The notes under the pieces were generated by a model. The model searched no databases and was not told the DNA's origin. It was given only the letters and a program-made list of their open reading frames with translations. A DNA stretch of 45,310 nucleotides, taken from positions 1-45,310 of the forward strand of contig JAISRT010000024.1 of the NCBI GenBank assembly GCA_031273495.1, in the 5' to 3' direction. A program made the translations under genes and the position numbers. Position 1 is the first letter of the stretch. Every line of letters starts with the position of its first letter. Positions 19,201 through 27,690 of the stretch are shown one piece after another. The stretch is from Candidatus Ancillula kalotermitis. GTDB lineage: Bacteria > Actinomycetota > Actinomycetes > Actinomycetales > Bifidobacteriaceae.

Positions 19201-21495
19201 ATGACTGAGAGTATTCTTGATGAGTTAGTCGCTGGTGCAGTTGAAGATTGTGCTGAGCGTCGACGTCTTGTGCCAAAAACCCAGCTGATGCTACTGGCGC
19301 AAAACCAGCGTCCTGCGTTAGACGTGCTTGAAGTGTTCAGACAGAGGCCCTTCAACTTGATAGCGGAAATCAAGCGCGCTAGCCCGTCAAAAGGTGACAT
19401 CGGTGAAATACTTGATCCGGTGAAGTTGGCGAAAGAATACGAATATGCGGGTGCTTCGATGATATCAGTTTTGACCGAGCGGCGTAAATTTAAGGGCAGC
19501 ATTAACGACTTGAAAAAGATTGCGAGTAGTGTTAATGTGCCTGTATTGCGCAAAGACTTCATAGTGGACGAGTATCAGATTCTTGAGTCGCGGGCTTGCG
19601 GCGCTAGTGTTGTGCTTCTAATTGTTGCGGCATTCGAGTGGGACAAAAACGGTGGGTTTAACCATCTGCAACGCCTCGTAAATCTGACGCACGAACTTGG
19701 CATGAAAGCGCTAGTGGAGTGTCACAATTATGACGAGATTCGCACTGCAAAAGGGCTCGGCGTTGAACTAATTGGTGTTAACGTGCGGGACTTAAAGACT
19801 TTCGAGGTCGATAAGAACATTTTTGCGCGGTATGCCCCCTCTTTTACTGATGAGGTCACACTAGTCGCAGAGTCTGGTGTTGCTGAGCCAGCAGATTTCG
19901 CATACTATGTGCGCAACGGGGCGAAGGCGGTTCTAGTGGGTGAGGCACTTGTCAAGGCAGCGGACCCCGTGCGCCAAGTTCGAGAGTTCTTGACGGCGGG
20001 TAAAATCGCGAAAATGGATACTCCGCAAGACCAACCCTCGATGTATCCAGTGGCAGATATCGCTCCTGACAGCACTCAGACTCAAAGTCAAGTCGGTGCA
20101 CAACGCAGCATTAACACTTCTGGTGTGGGTGCCTCGTTCAATACCACGCGCTATCAGACGCAGGAAGAGCAGAACCCGAACCAGCGTCCACTCGACGGCA
20201 AGCTTAGCGAGCTCAACGGACCGTATTTTGGTGAGTTCGGTGGTCGTTTTGTCCCCGAGGCGTTGGTTGGTGCCTTGACCGAGTTCGATGAGGCGTATCA
20301 GAAAGCAAAGGCGGACGACGAGTTCCAGTCCGAGTTCAAGCGGTTGTTGAAGGATTACGTTGGGCGTCCCAGTAGTTTGACTTTAGCCGACAGGTTCGCG
20401 ACGGCGTTGGGGGTCCGGATTTCCGAGGAGTTAGGTGTTTACGCGGTTCCAAAAGTATACCTTAAACGCGAGGACCTCAACCACACGGGTGCACACAAAA
20501 TAAACAACGCACTAGGTCAAGCACTCCTTGCAAAAAAGATCGGCAAGAAGCGTGTCGTTGCAGAGACGGGTGCGGGCCAACACGGCGTCGCCACAGCAAC
20601 CGTTTGCGCACTGCTCGGGCTGAAGTGCGTGGTCTATATGGGGGCGGTGGACGCAAAGCGGCAGGCATTAAACGTGGCTCGAATGAAACTGCTTGGCGCA
20701 GAAGTTGTTGAGGTTCAGACTGGTGACAAAATCCTCAAGGATGCGATAAATGAAGCACTGCGCGACTGGGTGACGAATGTTGAAACTACACATTATCTGC
20801 TAGGAACAGTTGCGGGCCCACATCCATTCCCTACTGTTGTGCGTGACTTCCAGAAAGTGATTGGCGAAGAGGCGAAACAGCAACTCAAGGAGGAGTATTT
20901 AGAACAGAAACTCCCTGATGCAATCGTGGCATGTGTTGGCGGTGGGTCGAACGCAATAGGCATTTTTAACGCATTTCTCGATGATGATCAGGTGCAACTT
21001 TTTGGTGTCGAGGCTGGTGGGAGTGGTCCTGAATCGGGCAAGCACGCGATACGTTTCGGTGAAGATTTGCCTGGCGCGCAGAATGTCGGGTCAATCGGCG
21101 TGTTCCAGGGTGCTAAGTCATACCTTTTGCAGGATTCGCAGGGGCAAACGCTAGAAACACACTCGATTTCAGCAGGACTAGACTACGCTTCGGTGGGGCC
21201 TGAGCATCCATATTTGAGAGCGATTGACCGCGTGAACTACACTTTTGCCACTGACGACGAGGCGATGGACGCGTTTTCAACACTCTGCAAGACTGAGGGC
21301 ATTATACCGGCACTAGAGTCGAGTCATGCGCTAGCGGGGGCCTATAAAGTGCTCCGAAAACTTGTCGAGCGGGGCAATTTAACCCCGACGGTGCTCATTA
21401 ACTTGTCTGGGCGCGGTGATAAAGATGTCAGTACAGCGTCAAAATACTTCGGAATTGCGGGTGACGAGTCAAGTGGAGGTGCAGGTGATGTCTAA
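19201..21495 (+). CDS. trpCB: Fused indole-3-glycerol phosphate synthase / tryptophan synthase beta
   Basis: A 764-residue fusion catalysing two tryptophan steps. Residues 1 to about 265 are TrpC ([31 protein letters not shown] with catalytic Lys; [12 protein letters not shown]). A roughly 70-residue low-complexity linker follows ([19 protein letters not shown]). TrpB begins near 338 ([18 protein letters not shown]), with the PLP lysine in [17 protein letters not shown] and the phosphate-binding GGGSNAIG. The same order of fusion is known from Bifidobacterium. trpA does not follow; dapF starts 6 nt after the stop, giving a trpCB-dapF-pyrF operon. No clear Shine-Dalgarno site or -10 box precedes the ATG. 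Confidence 0.95.
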   Translation: MTESILDELVAGAVEDCAERRRLVPKTQLMLLAQNQRPALDVLEVFRQRPFNLIAEIKRASPSKGDIGEILDPVKLAKEYEYAGASMISVLTERRKFKGSINDLKKIASSVNVPVLRKDFIVDEYQILESRACGASVVLLIVAAFEWDKNGGFNHLQRLVNLTHELGMKALVECHNYDEIRTAKGLGVELIGVNVRDLKTFEVDKNIFARYAPSFTDEVTLVAESGVAEPADFAYYVRNGAKAVLVGEALVKAADPVRQVREFLTAGKIAKMDTPQDQPSMYPVADIAPDSTQTQSQVGAQRSINTSGVGASFNTTRYQTQEEQNPNQRPLDGKLSELNGPYFGEFGGRFVPEALVGALTEFDEAYQKAKADDEFQSEFKRLLKDYVGRPSSLTLADRFATALGVRISEELGVYAVPKVYLKREDLNHTGAHKINNALGQALLAKKIGKKRVVAETGAGQHGVATATVCALLGLKCVVYMGAVDAKRQALNVARMKLLGAEVVEVQTGDKILKDAINEALRDWVTNVETTHYLLGTVAGPHPFPTVVRDFQKVIGEEAKQQLKEEYLEQKLPDAIVACVGGGSNAIGIFNAFLDDDQVQLFGVEAGGSGPESGKHAIRFGEDLPGAQNVGSIGVFQGAKSYLLQDSQGQTLETHSISAGLDYASVGPEHPYLRAIDRVNYTFATDDEAMDAFSTLCKTEGIIPALESSHALAGAYKVLRKLVERGNLTPTVLINLSGRGDKDVSTASKYFGIAGDESSGGAGDV

Positions 21496-21501
21496 CCCAA
21501 G

Positions 21502-22368
21502 GTGAGTGTTCCGTCTACATTTCTAAAAGTCACTGCGACAGGTAATGACTTCATAATCTTTTTAGACCTCGAAAACCGCTTCTCACCTACTGAACGCGAA
21601 GTATCTGGGCTCTGCGACCGGCACTTCGGAATTGGGGCAGACGGGTTAATCCGCATTGGCACTACTGAACTTGACGACTTCTTCATGGACTATTTTAACT
21701 CGGACGGCAGCTCGGCGCAAATGTGTGGTAATGGTGTTCGGGCGACTGCGGCGGCCCTGAAACATTTCGGCAAGACTGACGACGACTCAAGTATTTTAGT
21801 TGATACACGTGCAGGGCTGAAAGTTGTGCAACGACAGCATGATGTTGAACATGTGGGCTTTTCGCTTTTCGACGCTAACAATTTCCAGAAAAAGATTGAT
21901 GTTTTCCGCGTGAATATGGGCAAGTGGAGCGCGGACGACGGCGCAAAGTTTGAAGTGCGTGCAGGTCAGTTTAATTATTCCGCGCGATTTGTTGATATGG
22001 GCAATGAGCATCTTGTTGTCGAAGTGCCACTCCAGGCGGAGTTAGACAAGCTAGATTTGAGTATGCCTCCGCTGGTGTCTTCAGATGATTCAGAGTTTGC
22101 TGAGCGCGTTAAGACTGCGGGCACTAATGTTGAGTTCTACTATTTCCACAACGGTAAGCTGAAGTTACGCATCTGGGAGCGGGGTGTCGGTGAGACTTTA
22201 AGTTGCGGAACTGGGGTGTGTGCCACTGCCATCAGTAATTACCTAGACCGCGGGTTATTGCATGCTAGGGTTGAGGTGAAGGGTGGCGTGCTTGATGTCG
22301 ATGTCCACCCAGATTTCGTGTCGCTGCAGGGGAGTGCGCAAGTGGTTAGTGAGTTCGAGTATTTTTAG
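21502..22368 (+). CDS. dapF: Diaminopimelate epimerase
   Basis: A 288-residue epimerase that converts LL- to meso-diaminopimelate for peptidoglycan and lysine synthesis. The two catalytic cysteines lie in QMCGNGVRA (about 75) and LSCGTGVCATA (about 234), in the duplicated epimerase fold. ATGNDFI near the N-terminus and GIGADGLI are typical. The GTG start at 21502 lies just after the trpCB stop, with AAGG overlapping it; the next usable start would cut into the fold. It is the middle gene of the trpCB-dapF-pyrF operon. Length is typical of the family. Confidence 0.94.
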   Translation: MSVPSTFLKVTATGNDFIIFLDLENRFSPTEREVSGLCDRHFGIGADGLIRIGTTELDDFFMDYFNSDGSSAQMCGNGVRATAAALKHFGKTDDDSSILVDTRAGLKVVQRQHDVEHVGFSLFDANNFQKKIDVFRVNMGKWSADDGAKFEVRAGQFNYSARFVDMGNEHLVVEVPLQAELDKLDLSMPPLVSSDDSEFAERVKTAGTNVEFYYFHNGKLKLRIWERGVGETLSCGTGVCATAISNYLDRGLLHARVEVKGGVLDVDVHPDFVSLQGSAQVVSEFEYF

Positions 22369-22395
22369 GTCTAGGGCAGTAAAGGGGGTTGAATA

Positions 22396-23235
22396 ATGTC
22401 TAGTTTATGGCAGAATTTGTTGGAGAATGTGGACGGAAAGCGTATTTGTCTGGGTATTGACCCACATGACGCCTTGCTCAGACAGTGGTCAGATGAGCAT
22501 GATGACTTGGCGACCGCCGCTGATGAAGGTGTCCTGCCTCTCAGTAAGTTCTCTAGTGCAGTGCTAGAGGTGGCTGATAACAACCCTAGAGTTGTCGCAG
22601 TGAAGCCCCAGTCGGCGTTTTTCGAGGCTCAAGGTGCAAATGGTGTGCACATTTTACAGGACTGCCTACAGAGTGCCCGGATGCGTAACGTCCCGACAAT
22701 TCTTGATGTCAAGCGCGGCGATATTGGCTCTACGAATCTAGGCTATGCGAAGGCGTATCTTGACTCGAAGTCTCCTATGCGTGCAGATGCGATCACTGTG
22801 TCTCCGTTTCTTGGTGTTGAAGCTTTGCGTAATGTTGCCGAGTTTGCTGCTGCCAATGGGCGTGGCGTTTTCATACTTTGCTTGACTTCGAACCCCGAGG
22901 CGATAAGTGTTCAACTTGCGGAGTATCAGGGCAGAACTGTTGCGCGGCAGGTCTTTGACTTCGCGAAGAACTTCAACCACGAATTCGGTATCACTTGCGG
23001 GCTTGTGGTGGGTGCCACTATTGGGGGACTTGCCGATGATGCAAATGTGCCACTCAGTGAGTTCAACGGTCCGATTTTGTCTCCAGGGGTCGGTGCACAA
23101 GGAGCTGGAAAACGTGAGCTAGATACGGTTTTTCGCGGTGCCAGGGACAAAGTTATCCCATCAGTCAGCCGTGCGGTGCTTAAACTTGGCCCTAACGTGA
23201 ATAGTATGCGTGATTATATCACTGAACTTGTCTGA
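22396..23235 (+). CDS. pyrF: Orotidine-5'-phosphate decarboxylase (type 2)
   Basis: A 279-residue OMP decarboxylase that makes UMP. It belongs to the longer PyrF subfamily common in actinobacteria: LCLGIDPHD-like start (ICLGIDPHDALL), AVKPQSAFFEAQG, and the catalytic Lys/Asp array TILDVKRGDIGSTNLGYAKAYL. A strong AAAGGGGG Shine-Dalgarno site precedes the ATG by about 8 nt. It lies 27 bp after dapF, completing the operon. carB, elsewhere in the window, serves the same pathway but under separate control. The repeat-filled gap after it has no clear terminator. Confidence 0.94.
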   Translation: MSSLWQNLLENVDGKRICLGIDPHDALLRQWSDEHDDLATAADEGVLPLSKFSSAVLEVADNNPRVVAVKPQSAFFEAQGANGVHILQDCLQSARMRNVPTILDVKRGDIGSTNLGYAKAYLDSKSPMRADAITVSPFLGVEALRNVAEFAAANGRGVFILCLTSNPEAISVQLAEYQGRTVARQVFDFAKNFNHEFGITCGLVVGATIGGLADDANVPLSEFNGPILSPGVGAQGAGKRELDTVFRGARDKVIPSVSRAVLKLGPNVNSMRDYITELV

Positions 23236-23263
23236 AACGCAAGGTTAACCGACTCGTCTTGTT

Positions 23264-23376
23264 TTTGGATCCAGCGCAGCGTGGGACAAGCCCAAGGATG
23301 ACATGGGACCCCAAGGATGACATGAGGGGTTAATGTGTCATCTTTGGCTTTATGCCGAAGATCTACAAATCTTGAG
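23264..23376. repeat. Family-2 palindromic repeats
   Basis: Pieces of the recurring element are present: GGGACAAGCCCAAGGATGACATGGGACC, a second CCAAGGATGACATG, and TGTCATCTTTGGCTTTATGCCGAAGATCTAC. The last is an inverted repeat (CTTTGG/CCGAAG type). This fills the space between pyrF and the MacA-like promoter. Confidence 0.8.
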
Positions 23377-23406
23377 GAAATCTTAACGTAAAATGACATA
23401 CAGTGT

Positions 23407-23415
23407 TGCTATACT
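23407..23415 (+). promoter_or_regulatory. Export operon extended -10 promoter
   Basis: TGCTATACT predicts a start near 23422, with a leader of about 46 nt containing the GAAAGGAAG Shine-Dalgarno site of the MacA-like gene. Confidence 0.65.
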
Positions 23416-23467
23416 AGTGTTGTAGAACTAGAATATAGTCTAAAGTGCAACGAAAGGAAGTGTTGAC

Positions 23468-25243
23468 GTGAAAGAATCGCCACTAAAAATAGTCAATAAT
23501 ATACGCAAAAAGCATAAGTGGGTGCTGCCAGTATTGATTATTGCCATTGTGATTGTTCTAGTTCTTGTGATAATGAACGGTATGGCTCCAAAGCGCAATT
23601 TCAATTCTATGGCGACTGCAGCAACTGGCGAACTGGAGAAAACGAGTATTGCTTCGACGGTTTCAGCCACAGGGAAGTTATTAGACCAGCGTGAGCGCAA
23701 TGTTTCGACAACTCAATCAACTAGGAAAATTGAGTCCATTGAAGTGAAAGACGGTCAGCAAGTTCACGAGGGTGACATCTTAGCAACCCTTAACACTGAC
23801 GAGCTTAATGACAGTTTGAAGACAGCTGACGTTCAGACAAGGACCGCGGCAAACAGCCTAGAAGAGCAGAAAACCACTCTAGCAAATTCACTAGAGTCCG
23901 CGCGGCTCCAAGTGGTCAGCGCAGAGAATAAGTATAATAATGCAAAACGACTGTATGAGCAGTATAAGTCAGACCCGAATCAGGAGTTGTCTGTCCAGTC
24001 GGCACAACTAACACTGAATGACGCGATAGCTAAGCAAAACGAAGTAAATAATGACACAGTGCTCAACGCTGCGAATGCTGCAGTCAGCGCAGCGCAGTCC
24101 GCCGCGGATCAACTTAAAGAAGCGTATAACGCGTGCATATTGGCAGCAGATGAGCTTGATGCGATCTCCCAACCAACTGCAATTGCGGAGTGTAACACCA
24201 ATGTAACTTATGGGTCAGCGGCACAAAACGCGGCGTCAGCAACACTCCAGAGCGCGAAGTCCACTCAGCAGGTGGCACAAGCATCACATAACCAGAATGC
24301 GGCGTCGGCTCAACAAACCAGGGACAAAGCGCAGAATGCCTACGACGTAGCGGTCAAGAATGCGAATGACCAGAAAGAATCAGCAGCGAACAGCCTCCGT
24401 GACGCCGAGAACTCACTCAATTCGGCAAGAGTGTCCTATTCGGCAGCCGAAAGCAAAACTACAAACTCACAACTCCTGAGCCTAGAGTCCTCGAAGATAT
24501 CGCTAAACAAGGCGAAACGCAATCTGGCGGAAGCGGTCGTCAAGGCCCCTACGGACGGAACGATTACACTTGTGAACTGCAAAATCGGGGACACTGCGAG
24601 CGGGACACTCTTCGTCCTAGACAGTGTTAGATCCCTAAAAGTTGAGGCGGAACTCGGGGAGTTTGACATTTCGAACATTAAACAAGGTCAGCGGGTCAAG
24701 ATTTCGACTGACGCAACTGGGGATGACGAATTCGTGGGTGAAGTGACTGAAGTTGGTATGACGTCAACATCCAGCGTCCCGTCTACGAGCTCAACGACTT
24801 CATCATCTTCAGGCTCGACCGCTTCTTCGACATCGTCAACGCCAAAATATAAGGTCAGTATTGCTGTAAACACTTATGACGAGCGGATGAGAATTGGGAT
24901 GACCGCGCGCGTTAGCATAACTACACAGGAGAAGAATAATGTGTTCAGTGTGCCATTTGACGCCGTGAAGACTAATGACAAGGGAGTGGCGCAGATTTTC
25001 GTTGTGGAAGGCGAAGGTGAGGAGGCACGGACCCGGCCAGTGCAGGTCACGACTGGGATTGAGAACGACACTAACACGGAAATTACTGGTGCTGCACTGA
25101 AAGAAGGGCTTAAGTATGTGCTGTCTACTGCGGAGGCATCAGACTCTATAGGGTCATTGCGTGGCGGTGCGATGATGGGTGGCGCAGGCGGTATGGGGGC
25201 TGTCGGTGGCGGTGCCAGTGGTGGCGGTACACGAGGACTCTAG
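23468..25243 (+). CDS. MacA-like periplasmic adaptor (membrane fusion protein)
   Basis: A 591-residue HlyD/MacA-type adaptor. One N-terminal membrane anchor (about 20-38, VLPVLIIAIVIVLVLVI) leads to a lipoyl/barrel-sandwich half (IESIEVKDGQQVHEGDILATLNTDEL). A long Ala/Gln/Asn-rich coiled coil follows (about 110-345), then the second lipoyl half (VVKAPTDGTITLVNCKIGDTASG) and beta-barrel domains. A Ser/Thr-rich stretch interrupts the barrel (SSVPSTSSTTSSSSGSTASST), and the tail is Gly/Met-rich. It heads an operon with the ATPase and permease, so it is the extracytoplasmic part of an ABC exporter; the substrate (peptide, antibiotic or lipid) is unknown. It begins with GTG, 6-7 nt after its Shine-Dalgarno site. 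Confidence 0.9.
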   Translation: MKESPLKIVNNIRKKHKWVLPVLIIAIVIVLVLVIMNGMAPKRNFNSMATAATGELEKTSIASTVSATGKLLDQRERNVSTTQSTRKIESIEVKDGQQVHEGDILATLNTDELNDSLKTADVQTRTAANSLEEQKTTLANSLESARLQVVSAENKYNNAKRLYEQYKSDPNQELSVQSAQLTLNDAIAKQNEVNNDTVLNAANAAVSAAQSAADQLKEAYNACILAADELDAISQPTAIAECNTNVTYGSAAQNAASATLQSAKSTQQVAQASHNQNAASAQQTRDKAQNAYDVAVKNANDQKESAANSLRDAENSLNSARVSYSAAESKTTNSQLLSLESSKISLNKAKRNLAEAVVKAPTDGTITLVNCKIGDTASGTLFVLDSVRSLKVEAELGEFDISNIKQGQRVKISTDATGDDEFVGEVTEVGMTSTSSVPSTSSTTSSSSGSTASSTSSTPKYKVSIAVNTYDERMRIGMTARVSITTQEKNNVFSVPFDAVKTNDKGVAQIFVVEGEGEEARTRPVQVTTGIENDTNTEITGAALKEGLKYVLSTAEASDSIGSLRGGAMMGGAGGMGAVGGGASGGGTRGL

Positions 25244-25283
25244 TGTTAACGGTTCTGCTGCAAGTGAGAAAAGGTGCTATAAT

Positions 25284-26063
25284 ATGATTGACCTCAAGAA
25301 TATCAGCAAGATTTATTTCAAGGGGACAGAGAACGAAGTCGCCGCAAACGATGATATTTCTTTGCGTGTCGATGAGGGTGAACTTATTGCGATAATTGGT
25401 CAGTCTGGGTCCGGAAAGTCGACTTTGATGAATATTATTGGAGCGCTCGACAAGCCAACTGAGGGCGAGTATATACTAGATAATGTTGCTGTGCATGAAA
25501 TCGATGATGCCGACTTGAGTGACATCCGAAACCAGAAGATTGGGTTTGTGTTCCAGACGTTTAACTTGTTGCCGAAAATCACCGCGCAGCAAAATGTCGA
25601 GTTGCCGATGCTTTATGCGGGTGCCAGCAAGTCTAAGCGGCAGAAAAAAGCCCGCGAACTGCTTGAAGTTGTCGGTATGCTTGACCGCGCAAAACACTAC
25701 CCAAACGAGCTCTCCGGTGGGCAAAAGCAGCGAATAGCGATAGCCAGAGCGCTAGTCAATGACCCCTCGATAATCCTTGCGGACGAGCCGACTGGTGCGC
25801 TAGACTCGAAGACCACGAAAATGGTGCTCGAACTCTTCCAGAAGCTGCATAAGGAGCGCAACTGCACAATTGTGATCATTACGCACTCCGCAGAGGTGGC
25901 AGAAGTGTGCGAAAGAGTTGTCACAATCGTAGACGGCAAGATTATCAAGGACACTGCGAACCCAGCGGTTTCTGGGGGTAGTTCTGCGAGCGGAGTGTCT
26001 AATAATGAAGAAAGTGACATCGATGACATAATGATTAGTTCAACCAAAGAAGGTGATGAATAG
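25284..26063 (+). CDS. MacB-like ABC exporter ATPase
   Basis: A 259-residue ABC ATPase of the LolD/MacB type that powers the adjacent FtsX-like permease. Walker A is IGQSGSGKST, the Q-loop is FVFQTFNLLPKI, the signature is LSGGQKQRIAIARAL, Walker B is IILADEPTGALD, and the switch His is in VIITHS. The ATG at 25284 (MIDLKNISKIY) is chosen over the ORF-track start at 25179 because AAAAGG lies 9 nt upstream and the family starts here; the earlier start would overlap the adaptor by 65 bp. A Gly/Ser/Asp-rich tail of about 35 residues follows the core. Confidence 0.94.
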   Translation: MIDLKNISKIYFKGTENEVAANDDISLRVDEGELIAIIGQSGSGKSTLMNIIGALDKPTEGEYILDNVAVHEIDDADLSDIRNQKIGFVFQTFNLLPKITAQQNVELPMLYAGASKSKRQKKARELLEVVGMLDRAKHYPNELSGGQKQRIAIARALVNDPSIILADEPTGALDSKTTKMVLELFQKLHKERNCTIVIITHSAEVAEVCERVVTIVDGKIIKDTANPAVSGGSSASGVSNNEESDIDDIMISSTKEGDE

Positions 26064-27346
26064 TGCATCTGATTGAAAATGTTAAAATGGCACTTGAGTC
26101 GCTAGTTAGTAATAAGATGCGCACTGCGTTGACTATGCTCGGTATAATTATCGGCATCTCGTCGGTAATCGCGATAGTTTCGGTTGGGCAGTCTATGACC
26201 GGTGCGGTGACTGATGAGTTCGCGAATATGGGCATGAACAACATTCAGGTCAGTCTGCGTGCGAAGTCGACCACTGCAACTTCAACATCAAGGACAAGCT
26301 CGACTGGGAGCGGTGGTGCGTCGAGGCAGCCCAGTAATGACGATATGTTCACGGCGGATATGCTCGAGACTTTCAAGGACATGTACCCAGACGACATCCA
26401 GACTATAACGCTCACGGAGTCTGGGGGCTCAGGGCAGATTAAGGACGGGCACAAGTATGCCACAATCTCGGTTTCTGGCGTCAACGAAGGCATCACGCAG
26501 TCAAGTAACATCGAGATGCTACACGGCAGGTTCATACAAGAGTCTGACTTGATGCGCACGACACCTATTGCGGTAATCTCCGACAAGGCAGCAACTCTAA
26601 TTTTTGGAACATCGTCTGACGCCGTGTTAGGCAAGCAGATTAAGGTGTATGTCAATAATGAAGTTCAAGTGTATGCTATAGTTGGGGTATATGAATACGT
26701 CCAATCTGCGTTGATGACCGCGATGTCTGATGCCGACGTTTCGACTACACTCTACGTCCCAATAAATGTGCTCAAGGCGAATTCGAACAATAAGAACTAC
26801 GCGTCTTTCACGGTGATGGCGAAGAATGGGGTTGACACCAATATACTGAAGACCAAGACTGAGAACTTCTTCAACAGATACTACAAGAACAATGCGCAGT
26901 TCCAGCCGTCTGTCTTTAACACTGCCGCAGCGATGTCTACTGCGACCGATATGCTCGGCACGCTGTCTATTGTCATCGCCGTCATAGCAGGGATTTCACT
27001 TCTAGTCGGGGGGATTGGCGTCATGAACATTATGCTAGTCTCGGTCACCGAACGGACGCATGAAATCGGGGTGCGCAAGGCTCTGGGTGCACGAAACGGC
27101 GCGATAAGGATGCAGTTTGTCGTTGAGGCAATCACGGTGTCAATGCTAGGCGGTATTGTAGGGGTGATTATTGGGACTACTGGTGCCGCGGTGGCGTGCC
27201 ATTACTTGAAATATAACCTCGTCATCAGCCCTGGTGTGGTCGCACTAGCGGTCGGATTTTCGATGATGGTGGGCCTCTTCTTCGGATATTACCCAGCGAA
27301 CAAGGCGGCGAAACTGAACCCGATTGACGCATTGCGCTACGAATGA
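26063..27346 (+). CDS. MacB-like ABC exporter permease
   Basis: A 427-residue membrane permease of the FtsX/MacB family. The first membrane segment (about 18-42, MRTALTMLGIIIGISSVIAIVSVG) is followed by a large extracytoplasmic MacB-type domain with a Ser/Thr-rich start. Three C-terminal segments follow (LGTLSIVIAVIAGISLLVGGIGVMNIML; VSMLGGIVGVIIGTTGAAVAC; GVVALAVGFSMMVGLFFGYYP), with the conserved ERTHEIGVRKALGA coupling loop. The GTG start shares its G with the TAG stop of the ATPase gene, so the two are translationally coupled. Confidence 0.93.
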   Translation: MHLIENVKMALESLVSNKMRTALTMLGIIIGISSVIAIVSVGQSMTGAVTDEFANMGMNNIQVSLRAKSTTATSTSRTSSTGSGGASRQPSNDDMFTADMLETFKDMYPDDIQTITLTESGGSGQIKDGHKYATISVSGVNEGITQSSNIEMLHGRFIQESDLMRTTPIAVISDKAATLIFGTSSDAVLGKQIKVYVNNEVQVYAIVGVYEYVQSALMTAMSDADVSTTLYVPINVLKANSNNKNYASFTVMAKNGVDTNILKTKTENFFNRYYKNNAQFQPSVFNTAAAMSTATDMLGTLSIVIAVIAGISLLVGGIGVMNIMLVSVTERTHEIGVRKALGARNGAIRMQFVVEAITVSMLGGIVGVIIGTTGAAVACHYLKYNLVISPGVVALAVGFSMMVGLFFGYYPANKAAKLNPIDALRYE

Positions 27347-27400
27347 CTTAACTTTTGCCGGAGGATAATGCATTGCGATACGAATGATTTAACTTTTGCG
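27329..27400. repeat. 31-bp imperfect direct repeat at permease 3' end
   Basis: GCATTGCGCTACGAATGACTTAACTTTTGCC (27329-27359, spanning the end of the permease gene) recurs at 27370-27400 with three substitutions. It is a local duplication of the gene end. Confidence 0.85.
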
Positions 27401-27411
27401 GTCAGAGGCGC

Positions 27412-27417
27412 TATACT
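27412..27417 (+). promoter_or_regulatory. -10 box upstream of tRNA-Arg
   Basis: GCGCTATACT resembles the common -10 motif but with GGC in place of TGC. It would start a transcript near 27424, about 70 nt before the tRNA, and may also read on into malQ. Confidence 0.5.
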
Positions 27418-27493
27418 AGGAGTATCACATTACAGCACACTGCTTGCTGTCTGACTGTGGCTGAAACCGCAGACCTACACTCGCAGTGCAGTA

Positions 27494-27567
27494 GCACCCG
27501 TAGCTCAGTGGATTAGAGCACTTGTCTACGGAACAAGGGGTCGGGGGTTCGAATCCCTTCGGGTGCA
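27494..27567 (+). tRNA. tRNA-Arg (anticodon ACG)
   Basis: A complete cloverleaf. The acceptor stem GCACCCG/CGGGTGC has discriminator A; the D arm is GCTC-AGTGGATTA-GAGC; the anticodon arm is CTTGT-CTACGGA-ACAAG with ACG at 27528-27530; the T arm is GGGGG-TTCGAAT-CCCTT with two G-U pairs. CCA is not encoded. The ACG anticodon is read as ICG after deamination and decodes CGU/CGC/CGA. Confidence 0.95.
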
Positions 27568-27613
27568 CGCACTAGTAAGACACTGAGCTACAGCAGCCAG
27601 CGTAGCGAGTGGT

Positions 27614-27631
27614 AATCCCTTCGGGTGCACG
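27614..27631. repeat. Duplicated tRNA-Arg 3' end
   Basis: AATCCCTTCGGGTGCACG repeats, over 18 identical nt, the 3' end of the tRNA gene (27552-27569). The 44 nt between the copies hold no tRNA fold. It could be a decayed second tRNA or a scar of site-specific integration. Confidence 0.8.
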
Positions 27632-27690
27632 TGTGACGATAGTGGGGAATCTCTTGCCTTGAGCATTTAAGTACATCGTTGAAAGGAAGT

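Noticed and set aside
25275-25283. TGCTATAAT directly before the ABC ATPase ATG as a leaderless promoter
   Set aside because: There is no gap between hexamer and ATG, so the transcript would start inside the gene; a good Shine-Dalgarno site and operon position explain expression.
27570-27631. Second tRNA gene after tRNA-Arg
   Set aside because: Only the 3' end is duplicated; no D arm, anticodon arm or matching acceptor 5' strand can be folded.
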